Positions 26,656 to 36,224 of a stretch of DNA of 64,000 nucleotides are shown one piece after another (the first letter of the stretch is position 1; every line of letters begins with the position of its first letter). Made by a program: the position numbers and the translations under genes. The notes below the pieces were generated by a model, which was given only the letters and a program-made list of their open reading frames with translations, ran no database searches and was not told the DNA's origin. Source of the stretch: Pseudomonadota bacterium (GTDB lineage: Bacteria > Pseudomonadota > Gammaproteobacteria > Burkholderiales > Casimicrobiaceae); assembly GCA_018241785.1 (NCBI GenBank), contig JAFEDF010000252.1, positions 1-64,000 on the forward strand. The letters are read 5' to 3'.

Positions 26656-28782
26656 CTAGGCCTTGATGAACTCCTGCCGGCCGCCGAGCCAGCGGTCGAG
26701 GTGGCGCGCCGCCGCCGCCGGCGCCGACTGCAGGAGCTCGGCCGCGGCGTCACGCGCTCGCTCGATCAGTTCGACGTCGTGCTCGAGGTCGGCGAAGCGC
26801 AGGAGCGGGACGCCCGACTGGCGCGCCCCGAGGAATTCGCCGGGGCCACGGATCGCGAGGTCCTGGCGCGCGATCTCGAAGCCGTCGTTCGACTCGTAGA
26901 CGACCTTGAGCCGCGCCTTCGCCGTGGCGGTCAACGGATCCTCGAACAGGAGCACGCAGGTGCTCTGCGCGGCACCGCGCCCGACGCGTCCGCGGAGCTG
27001 GTGGAGCTGTGCGAGCCCGAAGCGCTCGGCGTGCTCGATCACCATGATCGATGCGTTCGGCACGTCGACGCCGACTTCGATCACCGTCGTCGCCACCAGC
27101 ACCGACGTCTCCCCGCGCGCGAACGCGTCCATCGCCGCGGCCTTGTCGTCGGGCTTCATCCGGCCGTGCACGAGGCCGACAGTGATCGGCGTTCCGGCTC
27201 GGGCGGGGCCGCCGGCTCCCGCGGCCCCCGCGGCCCCCGCGGCCCCGGCGGCGCTGTCGCTCCAGGTCGCGACGAGCTCGGCGTGCAGCGCGACCGCCGT
27301 CTGCAACTCGAGCTTCTCCGACTCCTCGATCAGCGGGCACACCCAGTACGCCTGCCGCCCTTCGCGGCACATCCGTCCGACCCATTCGATGATCTCGCCG
27401 CGGCGCTTCTCGCTCACGAGGCGCGTTGCGACCGGCGTGCGGCCGGGAGGCATCTCGTCCAGCACCGATACGTCGAGGTCGGCGTAGAAGGTCATCGCGA
27501 GCGTGCGCGGAATCGGCGTCGCGCTCATCATCAGCTGGTGCGCGTCGGCGAGCCCGCGATCGCGGAGCGCCAGGCGCTGCGCGACACCGAAGCGGTGCTG
27601 CTCGTCGATGATCGCAAGGCCGAGCCCGGGCATCGCCACACCCTCCTGGAACAGAGCGTGCGTTCCGATCGCAAAGCGCACTGCGCCGCTCGCGAGCCCT
27701 TCGCGCGCCTTGCGGCGTGCCTTCGCGGGAAGCGAGCCCGAGAGCCACGCGATCTCGACGCCGACGCCGGCAAGCCACGCAGCGAGCTTGCGGTAGTGCT
27801 GCTCGGCCAGGATCTCGGTCGGGGCCATGAACGCCACCTGGCGCCCGCTCTCGATCGCCTGCAGCGCGGCGAGTGCCGCGATCACCGTCTTGCCCGACCC
27901 GACGTCACCCTGCAGCAGGCGCTGCATCGGCACCGAGCGCCTGAGATCGGCGGCGATTTCACGCCACACCCGCTCCTGCGCCGCGGTGAGCCGGAAGCCG
28001 ACGCGCTCGAGGAGCGCACGCGAGAGCGCGCCCGTACCGGTCAGGACCGGTGCGCGCCGCGCTGCGCGCGCCTTGCGGTGCGCCTTCAGCGAGAGCTGCT
28101 GCGCGAGGAGCTCGTCGAACTTGATCCGCGTCCACGCCGGGTGCGTGCGCTCGACGAGCGCGCGCGCGGCCGCCGGTGCCAACCGCGGCGGCGGCGCGTG
28201 CAGGAACGCGATCGCGTCGCGAAAGGCCACGAGGCCGCTCCTGCGCAGGAAGGCCTCGGGCAGGACCTCGGCGGTCCGCGCGGGATCGCTTGCGATCGCC
28301 CGCGCCACCGCCTTGCGCAGCCGGTCCTGCGCGAGCCCCGCGGTCGTCGGGTACACGGGAGTGAGCCGATCGGGAAGCGGTGCGTCGTCGCCGACTGCAT
28401 GGAACTGCGGGTGCACGATCTCGGGACCGTACGGACCGTCGCGCACGTCGCCGTACACGCGCACTCGCGTGCCCGGCACCAGCGCCTTCTGATGGCTCGG
28501 ATAGAACGAGAAGAAGCGCAGCGCGAGCGTGGCGTCGCCGCCGTCGGGCGCACGCAGCAGGCACACGAGCTGTCGCCGCGGGCGGTACTGGATCTGCGCG
28601 CTGGCGACGACGCCCTCGGTCTGCGCCGTCGCACCCGCGCGAACGGCGCCGAGGGGGACGATCCGCGTGTGATCCTCGTAGCGCAGCGGCAGGTGCAGCA
28701 CGAGGTCTTCGTCGCGCAGCACTCCGATGCGCGCGAGCTTGTCCGCGAGCGCGTCACCGCGCTTCGCGCGATCGGCGCTCAC
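26656..28782 (-). CDS. recG: ATP-dependent DNA helicase RecG
   Basis: A 708-aa RecG remodelling stalled replication forks and Holliday junctions. The N-terminal wedge domain is recognisable (DLVLHLPLRYEDHT, YPTTAGLAQDRLRKAV). Helicase motifs are I LLQGDVGSGKTVIAALAAL, the DEQH box IIDEQHRFGVAQR, III MMSATPIPRTLAMT, and VI region QLRGRVGRGAAQ. A small repeat of Gly-Ala-Ala units (about 27216-27252) expands a loop in helicase domain 2. GTG 28782 overlaps the RidA stop (GTGA). C-terminal GPGEFLGARQSG is conserved. Confidence 0.95.
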   Translation of the reverse strand: MSADRAKRGDALADKLARIGVLRDEDLVLHLPLRYEDHTRIVPLGAVRAGATAQTEGVVASAQIQYRPRRQLVCLLRAPDGGDATLALRFFSFYPSHQKALVPGTRVRVYGDVRDGPYGPEIVHPQFHAVGDDAPLPDRLTPVYPTTAGLAQDRLRKAVARAIASDPARTAEVLPEAFLRRSGLVAFRDAIAFLHAPPPRLAPAAARALVERTHPAWTRIKFDELLAQQLSLKAHRKARAARRAPVLTGTGALSRALLERVGFRLTAAQERVWREIAADLRRSVPMQRLLQGDVGSGKTVIAALAALQAIESGRQVAFMAPTEILAEQHYRKLAAWLAGVGVEIAWLSGSLPAKARRKAREGLASGAVRFAIGTHALFQEGVAMPGLGLAIIDEQHRFGVAQRLALRDRGLADAHQLMMSATPIPRTLAMTFYADLDVSVLDEMPPGRTPVATRLVSEKRRGEIIEWVGRMCREGRQAYWVCPLIEESEKLELQTAVALHAELVATWSDSAAGAAGAAGAAGAGGPARAGTPITVGLVHGRMKPDDKAAAMDAFARGETSVLVATTVIEVGVDVPNASIMVIEHAERFGLAQLHQLRGRVGRGAAQSTCVLLFEDPLTATAKARLKVVYESNDGFEIARQDLAIRGPGEFLGARQSGVPLLRFADLEHDVELIERARDAAAELLQSAPAAAARHLDRWLGGRQEFIKA

Positions 28783-29228
28783 GCGCCTTTGGTCTGATCG
28801 AAGGCTTCGTTCCAACCGGTCTGCTGCGACACCTCGGGCGGGTCGATCTTCGGCAGCGCGACGATCGCGTCGACCTCGATCCTCGAGCCGCGCGGAAGCG
28901 CCGCGACCTGGTAGGTCGCGCGAGCCGGGTACGGCGGCTCGAAGTACGCGGCCATGATCTCGTTCACCTTCGCGAAATCGGCGAGGTCGGCGAGGAGGAT
29001 CGTGAGCTTGACGCTGTCGTTCAGCGTGGCGCCCGCCGCCGCCGCGACCGCGCGCAGGTTGCGGAACACCTGGTGCGCCTGCGCATCGATGCCGTCGACG
29101 AGCTGCATCGTCTTCGGGTCGAGCGGGATCTGGCCCGAGAGGTAGAGCACGCCGCCGGCGCGGATTGCCTGCGAGTACGGCCCGATCGCCGCCGGCGCGT
29201 CGGGGCTCTGGATGGCTTGCCGGGTCAT
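28779..29228 (-). CDS. RidA family enamine/imine deaminase
   Basis: A 149-aa RidA/YjgF/UK114 protein, which hydrolyses reactive 2-aminoacrylate-type enamines. The sequence has APAAIGPYSQAIRAGGVLYLSGQIP, a VFRNLRAVAAAAG central helix, and the substrate-binding Arg in PPYPARATYQVAALPRGSRI followed by VDAIVAL. It carries a C-terminal extension of about 25 residues beyond the usual end. AGGAG precedes ATG 29228 at good spacing, and a TACACT -10-like sequence lies upstream on the minus strand near 29305. It is coupled to recG. Confidence 0.92.
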   Translation of the reverse strand: MTRQAIQSPDAPAAIGPYSQAIRAGGVLYLSGQIPLDPKTMQLVDGIDAQAHQVFRNLRAVAAAAGATLNDSVKLTILLADLADFAKVNEIMAAYFEPPYPARATYQVAALPRGSRIEVDAIVALPKIDPPEVSQQTGWNEAFDQTKGA

Positions 29229-29474
29229 GGATCGCTCCTGTCTTACGCCCGAGGCCCGTCCGCGTCGCTGCCGGGCGGGGTGCTGCGGTCGCTGGCGGCT
29301 CAGTGTAGCAGGCGCAGCGTGGGACACGCGGGCGCATAATCACGCGTCGGAAGCGATGCCGCCCCGCGGATCCGCGCCGCGAGCCGGGTCGACGTCACGA
29401 GCACCCGCCACCGCACGAGTACCTTCCACGTCGCAATGGCACTACACTCCACGACGCCCCTCCATCCGGCGACG

Positions 29475-30617
29475 ATGACCACGATCACCAACATCGAGGA
29501 CCTGCGCCGGCTCGCGCAGAAGCGCGTGCCGCGGATGTTCTACGACTACGCCGACTCGGGCTCGTGGACGGAGAGCACCTACCGCGCGAACGAGGCCGAC
29601 TTCGAGCGTATCCGCCTGCGGCAGCGCGTCGCCGTCAACATCGCGAATCGCTCGCTCGCGACGACGATGATCGGCGAGGACGTCGCGATGCCGGTCGCGA
29701 TCGCGCCGACCGGATTGACCGGCATGCAGCATGCCGACGGCGAGATCCTCGCCGCGCGCGCCGCCGAGAAGTTCGGCATCCCGTTCACGCTCTCGACGAT
29801 GAGCATCTGCTCGATCGAGGACATCGCCGCCAGCACGACGCGGCCGTTCTGGTTCCAGCTCTACGTGATGAAGAACCGCGGCTTCATCGAGCGCCTGATC
29901 GACCGCGCGAAGGCCGCGCGCTGCTCGGCGCTGATGCTGACCCTCGACCTGCAGATCCTCGGCCAGCGCCACAAGGACATCAAGAACGGCCTCTCGGCGC
30001 CGCCGAAGCCGACGTTCGGGAACCTCGTCAACCTCGCGACCAAGCCGCGCTGGTGCCTCGGCATGCTCGGCACGAAGCGGCGCCAGTTCGGCAACATCGT
30101 CGGCCACGTCGAGGGCGTCACCGACATGAGCTCGCTCGGCGCGTGGACGCAGCAGCAGTTCGACCCGTCGCTCGACTGGAACGACGTCGAATGGATCAAG
30201 AAGCGCTGGGGCGGCAAGCTGATCCTCAAGGGGATTCTCGATGCCGAAGATGCCCGCCACGCGGTCGACACCGGCGCCGATGCGCTCGTCGTATCGAATC
30301 ACGGCGGACGCCAGCTCGACGGCGCGCCGTCGACGATCGAAGCGCTGCCGGCGATCGCCGAGGCGGCCGGATCGGCGATCGAGGTGTGGATGGACAGCGG
30401 CATCCGCTCGGGCCAGGACGTGCTGAAGGCGATCGCGCGCGGCGCGAAGGCGACGCTGATCGGGCGCGCCTTCCTCTATGGACTCGGCGCGATGGGCGAG
30501 GCGGGTGTCACCAAATGCCTGGAGCTCATCAGGAACGAGCTCGACCTCACGATGGCATTCTGCGGACGCACGCGGATCGGCGACGTCGACGCGAGCGTGC
30601 TGCTGCCGCCGGGGTGA
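29475..30617 (+). CDS. FMN-dependent alpha-hydroxy acid dehydrogenase (LldD-like)
   Basis: A 380-aa flavoenzyme oxidising L-2-hydroxy acids such as L-lactate. It has the N-terminal RVPRMFYDYADSGSWTE, IAPTGLTGMQHADGE, WFQLYVMKNRGF, LTLDLQILGQRHKD, the catalytic His in VVSNHGGRQLDGAPST, and DSGIRSGQDVLKAIARGAKA. A membrane-association loop (about residues 175-215) is present, as in LldD and not in soluble oxidases. ATG 29475 is preferred over ATG 29436. Substrate specificity (lactate, mandelate, glycolate) is not decided. It converges with the cytochrome gene. Confidence 0.9.
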   Translation: MTTITNIEDLRRLAQKRVPRMFYDYADSGSWTESTYRANEADFERIRLRQRVAVNIANRSLATTMIGEDVAMPVAIAPTGLTGMQHADGEILAARAAEKFGIPFTLSTMSICSIEDIAASTTRPFWFQLYVMKNRGFIERLIDRAKAARCSALMLTLDLQILGQRHKDIKNGLSAPPKPTFGNLVNLATKPRWCLGMLGTKRRQFGNIVGHVEGVTDMSSLGAWTQQQFDPSLDWNDVEWIKKRWGGKLILKGILDAEDARHAVDTGADALVVSNHGGRQLDGAPSTIEALPAIAEAAGSAIEVWMDSGIRSGQDVLKAIARGAKATLIGRAFLYGLGAMGEAGVTKCLELIRNELDLTMAFCGRTRIGDVDASVLLPPG

Positions 30618-30665
30618 GGCTCCCTGGAGCCCGCGGGAGCCGCTTCGCCGGGCCCCGCCCACGAG

Positions 30666-32144
30666 CTACAGCGCGCGCAGAAATGCGACGAGGTCGTCCT
30701 TCTCCTGCTGCGTGAAGCCGATGCCGAAGCGCTTGTCGTAGAAATCGACGACCGCACCGAGATTCGGCGCCGAGCCGTTGTGGAAGTACGGAGCGCGCGT
30801 CGCGAGCGCGCGCAGCGTCGGGCCCTTGAAGCGCCCGATGTCCTTCCACTTGCCGGTGATCAGCGCGCGGCCGGGATCGGTCGTCTGCACGATCTCGTAG
30901 GGCGCCGCGTCGTGCCGCAGCGTGTAGAGCGGCAGGTCGGGCGTGCGCCGCGAAGCGTCCGAGATGCCGATGTCGAGCGGAGCCGGAATCGAATGGCTGC
31001 CGGCGTTCGGCGAGTCGTGGCAGGTCGAGCAGGTACCCTGGATCACCGGCATTCCGAGCGCGTCGTTAAGACCCGAAACCCCGGTGATCGCGATCGGCTT
31101 CGAGTTGAATAGCGTCTCGCCGCGCGCGACCGCGGCGCGCGCCGCGCTGCGGTCGAGCCAGTCGCCGGGGTCGGGCGCGTGGTGCCCGGCGTCGTCCCAC
31201 GACGCGTAGAGCGTGAACACGCTGGGGTCGAACGGCGCACCGCTGCGGTAGTCACCTGCCACGGCGTCGTTGATGCCGAAGTAGAACGGCATGCCGGCGA
31301 GCGCGATCGGCCCCCCCAGCGCGCCGCGCGCGGTGAGGCTCCCTGCGGCCGCGTCGAACACCTGCGCCGTATAGAGGCTTGCTTCGAACGCGACGATCGC
31401 ATCCTGCTGGGCCCGGGTCAGCGGCTGTGCCGCCTGCGCGTGCCCGGTCGTCGCCCCGTTCGCCTGATCGGCGAGGTCGAAGTGAATCGACGCGAAGCAC
31501 GTCGTCGTCCCCATGATGCAGTCGGTCGACGCGGGGTCGACGAAGGTCTCGCGCCCGTCGTGCATCACCGTGCTGATGAAGCCGAGGTTGGCCGACGGCA
31601 GCGGCCTGCGGAAGAGCGAGAGTTCCTTGGCACTCGCGTAGCCGTAGGGATCGTCGACGGCAATCAGCGTGAACTCGGCGCTGGCGGGAATGCCGATGCC
31701 GACGCGGATCAGCCCCTTCGTGAGCAGCATATTGTAGGCGACAAGCCGCGCGGCGAGCGTCGCCACGTCGGCGTTCGGCGAGACCGACCCATCGTTGGTG
31801 CGGAAGATCGGATCGGTGCCGCGAGTGACGATGAAGCGCAGGCGCAGGCTCGCCGGGGTGACCGTCCAGCCGGTCGCGGGGGCGTGGCACGTCGCGCAGG
31901 AACGCCCGTTGGTGCCGAATACCTGGAAGAACGGATTCGCGAGGTCGATCGGCCCTTGGGTCGAATAGGTGGCTGCAGCGCCACTGGCATCGGGAACGAC
32001 CAAGTACGCCGGGAGTCTTCCGCGGCCGTTCGTTGCTGCGGACGCGTCGGCTGCGGGACGGGCGCCGGTCGCTTCGTGAACGCCGGTCGCGGCGACGAGC
32101 GTCGCCGCGATGACGGCGCGGGAGATGCGGCGAAGTCCGCGCAT
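30666..32144 (-). CDS. Di-heme c-type cytochrome (cytochrome c peroxidase-related)
   Basis: A 492-aa periplasmic protein with an N-terminal signal sequence and two heme-attachment motifs, CATCH (about residue 83) and CSTCH (about 370). Fold features of the CcpA/MauG superfamily are visible: the region after the second heme reads RTPDLPLYTLRHDAAPYEIV, then KWKDIGRFKGPTLRALATRA, PYFHNGSAPNLGAVVDFYDK and a helical end. This order resembles large oxidases and peroxidases of the family. It probably reduces peroxide or oxidises a substrate with electrons from a small cytochrome. No specific partner is seen. Confidence 0.85.
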   Translation of the reverse strand: MRGLRRISRAVIAATLVAATGVHEATGARPAADASAATNGRGRLPAYLVVPDASGAAATYSTQGPIDLANPFFQVFGTNGRSCATCHAPATGWTVTPASLRLRFIVTRGTDPIFRTNDGSVSPNADVATLAARLVAYNMLLTKGLIRVGIGIPASAEFTLIAVDDPYGYASAKELSLFRRPLPSANLGFISTVMHDGRETFVDPASTDCIMGTTTCFASIHFDLADQANGATTGHAQAAQPLTRAQQDAIVAFEASLYTAQVFDAAAGSLTARGALGGPIALAGMPFYFGINDAVAGDYRSGAPFDPSVFTLYASWDDAGHHAPDPGDWLDRSAARAAVARGETLFNSKPIAITGVSGLNDALGMPVIQGTCSTCHDSPNAGSHSIPAPLDIGISDASRRTPDLPLYTLRHDAAPYEIVQTTDPGRALITGKWKDIGRFKGPTLRALATRAPYFHNGSAPNLGAVVDFYDKRFGIGFTQQEKDDLVAFLRAL

Positions 32145-32294
32145 GGGCTCTCCGACGGTACGGCCGGCGCAATCCGGCCCTCATCCGCGTAATCGCAATC
32201 GGGGCGCCGCATCCGCCATCGGGCCGACGAACGGAAGCGCCCCGGCGGGAGCCGTGCCCGCGGACCGCGTCGGCTGCCATGGCCGTGCGCGGCG

Positions 32295-35066
32295 TCAGCC
32301 CGACGGCAGGACCGTGGCCGGGACCCGCGCAGCGAGCTCGCGGGCGAGACGGGTGTCGGGAAGATCGGCGCCGGCAGACGCCTGGAGTTGCGCGACCGCC
32401 GTTACGAACGCGCGTTTCGCCGCGGCCGCATCGCCGCGCGCGAACTCGGCGCGCCCGAGCACCAGCCAGGCGCGTCCGGCGTGGAGCGACGCGCGCCCGG
32501 GCGGAAGGCCTGGCTCGAGTATCGCGAGCGCACGCCGCGCATCGGCTTCGGCGCGTGCAGGATTGCCGCGGCCGGTCTCGAGTCCGGCGCGTCGCGTCAG
32601 CACGATCGGCAACGCGAAGCCGCCGTGCGGATCGGCTGCGGCGAGATCGACCGCCCGGTCCGCAAGGCGCTGTGCAGCAGGAAGATCATCGCGCGCCGCG
32701 GCGAGCATCGAACGCTCCGAGGCGACCATCGCGAACGCGAAGTGCCCCGGCGGCAGCATCCGCTGCAGCCGCGGCTCGACTTCGTCGAGAACCGCTTCGG
32801 CTCCGGCGAGATCACCGCCGGCGAGCAGGATTTCGGCACGCATGACGAGCGCCATGTTCGTCGCGACCTCGTCGCCATGCGCGCGCGCTTCGCTCCACGC
32901 GCGATCGACGGTGCGCTTCGCCTCGGCGTCGCGGCCGAGCTGGTGCAGCGCCCGCGCTTCGTTGGCGAGGAGGACCGGCGACACGCCGGCGTCGCCCGGT
33001 CCCGAGCGGCTCAACTCGATCGCGTGACGAAGGAGCGGCTCGGCTTCGAGGGGCTCGCCCATCTGCACGAGCGCGATGCCCCAGTTGTTGAGGAGCGTTC
33101 CTGCCGCCTGCGTGTCGTCGCGGCCGAGCTCCTTCGTCCGCGCCCACGCGACCGCGAACGCGGCGTCGGCGCCGGCGAAATCGCCGGCGACACGGCGCGA
33201 CTCGGCGACGCCCTCCCACACCGATTCCTCGATCTGCGGCGCGGGAAACGGAAGATGCACGGCAACGTCGCGCGCCGCCTCGGCATCGCGCACCCCTGCC
33301 GCCGCGTCACCCATTCGCCGCGCTGCGCTCGCTGCGGTCTGCAGGCAATGCACGCGATCGAGCGCGTAGCGCGGGCTGTCGGGCAGCCGGCCGAGGGCGT
33401 CGGTGAACTTCCTTGCCGCGTCCTCACGCGCACCCGAATCGGCGAGCATCTCGGCCCATGCGCACTCGGCCCGGGCGCGCAGGATCGGATCGCCTTGCCG
33501 GAGCGAGGCGTCGAGCGCTTGCCGAAGCACCCGCCGCGCGTCGGTGTAATCGTCGAGGCCGACGTAATTGCCGCCGATCGAGAGCAGGAGATCGGTGCGG
33601 GCCGGGCCATCCGCCGCCGATTCGACGATGCGCTCGGCGCGCGTCAGGAGCTCGGTCCCCGTGAAGCTCTTCCCCGAGGGCGCAGCGTTGTAGAGGAGGA
33701 AGTTGTCGAGATCGCCGACGGCCGTTGCGCGCGCAAGCTGCTTCAGCGCGAAGTCGCGCTCGGCCGTTGCACGCTGCGCCTGCAGCGTCGTTCCGGCGAG
33801 GCCGGCAATCGCCGCGACCGCCGCGACCGATGAGAGTGCGACGACGACACGGTTGCGGCGCACGAACTTGACCGCGCGGTAGCGCAGCGCGTCGGGGCGC
33901 GCGAGCACCGGGCGGTTCGCGAGGTGGCGGGAGAGGTCGTCGGCGAACGCCGTCGCCGACGCGTAGCGGCGTGCGGGATCCTTCTCGAGCGCCTTGGCGA
34001 CGATGCTGTCGAGATCGCCGCGAAGGCGCTGCCGAAGCGCCGGCGGCGCGAGCCCGCGACGCAATGCGCTCTCTGCTGCGTCGCCGGATGCGTCGCCGCG
34101 CGCGGGTGTCACCGCATCCGACGCGCGCTCGGCGGGCTCGTCGACGATCGATCGCACGATCTCGGCCGGCGGACGCGCGGCCAGGCCCGCCGGATGGCGT
34201 CCGACGAGCAGGGCGTAGAGCAGCACGCCGAGCGAATAGAGGTCGGTCGCCACCGTCACCGGCTGTCCGGTCAGCTGCTCGGGGGCTGCGTACTCGGGCG
34301 TGAGGACCCGATCGCCCTCGCGGGTCAGCGCCGCCTTCCCGGTGACGTCGAAGTCGCCGTCGAGGAGCTTCGCGATGCCGAAATCGAGGAGCTTCACGAC
34401 GCCGTCGCGCGTCACCAGCACGTTGGCCGGCTTGATGTCGCGGTGGATGACGAGGTTGGCGTGCGCGTGCTCGACCGCAGCGAGCACGTCGAGGAAGAGG
34501 CGCAGCCGGGCCTCGACCCCGAGCTTTCGCGCATCGCACCAGTCGTCGATCGGCTCGCCGTCGATCGGCTCGAGCACGAGGTAGGGCTGCCCGTCCGACG
34601 TCACTCCGGCGTCGAAGAGACGCGTGATGTGCGGATGCGAAAGGCGCGCGAGCACCTCGCCCTCGCGGCGGAAGCGAAGCTCGGCCGCCCTGCCGATCAG
34701 CGCGGCGTTGAGGAACTTGATTGCGACCTTCGCGTCGTACCGCCCGTCGCTTCGATGCGCGAGCCACACGGCACCCATGCCGCCGTGGCCAAGCGCGCGC
34801 TCGAGTGTGTAGGCGCTGACGACGCGACCGTCGTGCACGTCGCTTGGTGCGGCGTCCGTCCCGGGTGCAGCGGGGCGTGCAGCGCCGTTCTCGAGGAAGC
34901 CGCCGCGCACGATGTCGTCGCCCTCGCGAAGCATTGCCTCGACGTCGCTGGCTGCCGCCGGGTCCGCCGCACGAAGCTCGGCGAGCCAGGCGTCACGCTC
35001 GGGCGGCGGGAGATCGACCGCGCGATCGAGGAGCGCCGAGAGCGTCGTCCAGCGTGCGGCGTCCAT
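32295..35066 (-). CDS. Membrane serine/threonine protein kinase with a TPR-like sensor region
   Basis: A 923-aa Hanks-type kinase. Domain order: N-terminal about 65 residues, kinase domain (about 70-350) with LGHGGMGAVWLA, the catalytic Lys in KVAIKFLN, HRDIKPANVLV and LDFGIAKLLDG; a transmembrane helix (VVVALSSVAAVAAIAGLAG, about 405-425); then a long TPR-like helical region to the end, probably extracytoplasmic. The start codon directly follows the ECF sigma stop, so kinase and sigma factor form one operon. Phosphorylation of the sigma factor or its regulators is inferred from this arrangement. Confidence 0.93.
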   Translation of the reverse strand: MDAARWTTLSALLDRAVDLPPPERDAWLAELRAADPAAASDVEAMLREGDDIVRGGFLENGAARPAAPGTDAAPSDVHDGRVVSAYTLERALGHGGMGAVWLAHRSDGRYDAKVAIKFLNAALIGRAAELRFRREGEVLARLSHPHITRLFDAGVTSDGQPYLVLEPIDGEPIDDWCDARKLGVEARLRLFLDVLAAVEHAHANLVIHRDIKPANVLVTRDGVVKLLDFGIAKLLDGDFDVTGKAALTREGDRVLTPEYAAPEQLTGQPVTVATDLYSLGVLLYALLVGRHPAGLAARPPAEIVRSIVDEPAERASDAVTPARGDASGDAAESALRRGLAPPALRQRLRGDLDSIVAKALEKDPARRYASATAFADDLSRHLANRPVLARPDALRYRAVKFVRRNRVVVALSSVAAVAAIAGLAGTTLQAQRATAERDFALKQLARATAVGDLDNFLLYNAAPSGKSFTGTELLTRAERIVESAADGPARTDLLLSIGGNYVGLDDYTDARRVLRQALDASLRQGDPILRARAECAWAEMLADSGAREDAARKFTDALGRLPDSPRYALDRVHCLQTAASAARRMGDAAAGVRDAEAARDVAVHLPFPAPQIEESVWEGVAESRRVAGDFAGADAAFAVAWARTKELGRDDTQAAGTLLNNWGIALVQMGEPLEAEPLLRHAIELSRSGPGDAGVSPVLLANEARALHQLGRDAEAKRTVDRAWSEARAHGDEVATNMALVMRAEILLAGGDLAGAEAVLDEVEPRLQRMLPPGHFAFAMVASERSMLAAARDDLPAAQRLADRAVDLAAADPHGGFALPIVLTRRAGLETGRGNPARAEADARRALAILEPGLPPGRASLHAGRAWLVLGRAEFARGDAAAAKRAFVTAVAQLQASAGADLPDTRLARELAARVPATVLPSG

Positions 35067-35642
35067 TCAGCGCATGTCCTCGGCGAGGATGCGGCGAAGG
35101 AAGATACGCGCCTTCAGCCAGTCGCGCTCGATCGTGCGCACCGACACGTTGCGAAGCGCGGCCATCTCCGCGAGCGTGAGTCCGCCGAAGAACTTGAGGT
35201 CGACGATCTCGGCCAACATCGGATCGGCCACGGCGAGGGCATCGACGGCCGCGCCGATGCGAGCGAGCGCCGCGGCGTCGGCGACCGACGTGTCGGCGGC
35301 GAGTCCATCGCCGGCTTCGGTGTCGAGCGTGACGAGGTGAAACGCGCCGCCGCGCTTGTGCGCGTGCCGGCGCCGAGCGTAGTCGATGACGATGCCACGC
35401 ATCGCGCGGGCGGCGTAGGCCATGAAGCGCGCGCGGTCGGGGAAATGCGCGGGATCCCGCCCGTGCAGGTCGAGATAGGCTTCGTGGAGCAGCGTCGTCG
35501 CCGAGAGGGTCGCACCGGGGCTCCTGCGCAACTGGCTCTGCGCGAGGCGATGGAGTTCGGCGTAGAGCGCCTCGAACAGGCGCCCCGAGCCGTCCGGGAC
35601 CGACGGCGCGGTACCTGCTGGAGCTGACGACGTCGATTCCAC
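35067..35642 (-). CDS. ECF sigma factor of the TIGR02999 (kinase-linked) type
   Basis: GTG 35642 gives 191 aa, typical of this family; the frame is open to ATG 35720. Region 2 shows LFEALYAELHRLAQSQLRR, SATTLLHEAYLDLHG and FMAYAARAMRGIVIDYARRR. Region 4 shows EIVDLKFFGGLTLAEMAALR and VSVRTIERDWLKARIFLRRI. Such ECF groups lack anti-sigma factors and are usually encoded beside Ser/Thr kinases, as here. The adjoining kinase is the probable activator. Confidence 0.9.
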   Translation of the reverse strand: MESTSSAPAGTAPSVPDGSGRLFEALYAELHRLAQSQLRRSPGATLSATTLLHEAYLDLHGRDPAHFPDRARFMAYAARAMRGIVIDYARRRHAHKRGGAFHLVTLDTEAGDGLAADTSVADAAALARIGAAVDALAVADPMLAEIVDLKFFGGLTLAEMAALRNVSVRTIERDWLKARIFLRRILAEDMR

Positions 35643-35956
35643 GTTAGCGATCGACAACCCGGACTCGCGACATCGATGCACCAGGTATCGATGCTCCGCT
35701 GCGCGACCAGCAGGCGGCAAGCCTCCCTGCGCGAGTGTAACCCCGGATTGGTGCCGATTGCCGCACCGGCGATATCCTCCGCGGCGCTCGCGCGGGTGTC
35801 CTGCGTCGCGCGGAGCGAAGCCTCAACCCGCGCGGGTGCCGACGGTCAGCAGGAGCTCGTTCGGACCCGTCCAGCCGGTACCGGTGTCGAAGCGCCGCAG
35901 CCGGCTCTCGATGTCCGCGCACGCGTCGCCGGCGGGGCGCGGCGGTGCCGGTTGGC

Positions 35957-35962
35957 TATACT
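35957..35962 (+). promoter_or_regulatory. -10 element of tRNA-Ala
   Basis: TATACT lies 11 nt before the first base of the tRNA, the usual position for a stable-RNA promoter. No good -35 hexamer is visible at 16-18 bp upstream in this GC-rich stretch. The upstream sequence from the sigma factor gene (35643-35956) holds no other recognised feature. Confidence 0.6.
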
Positions 35963-35973
35963 ATGCGCACCGT

Positions 35974-36049
<76 letters not shown>

Positions 36050-36062
36050 CTAACACGCCAGG

Positions 36063-36092
36063 GCCCTGATTCATCAGGGCTTTTTGTTTTTA
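36063..36092 (+). terminator. Rho-independent terminator after tRNA-Ala
   Basis: A perfect 7-bp stem GCCCTGA/TCAGGGC with loop TTCA (36063-36080) followed by TTTTTGTTTTT. It is correctly placed 13 nt after the tRNA 3' end. It is the only clear stem plus T-run terminator I found in the window. Confidence 0.93.
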
Positions 36093-36224
36093 CTTCGATC
36101 GCAGCCTCGATGGACTCCAGCGAGAGACTCCAAGACTGCGACCGCGCCATCGGCGCACGCCGAACCGTCAGCTCCGCAGAGCGCCCCAGCGCGGCGCGAA
36201 TGTGGCGTGCCTCGGCCCGACTGA

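Noticed and set aside
26233-28797. Plus-strand open frame of 854 codons
   Set aside because: Antisense to recG; the composition is that of a reverse-complement shadow.
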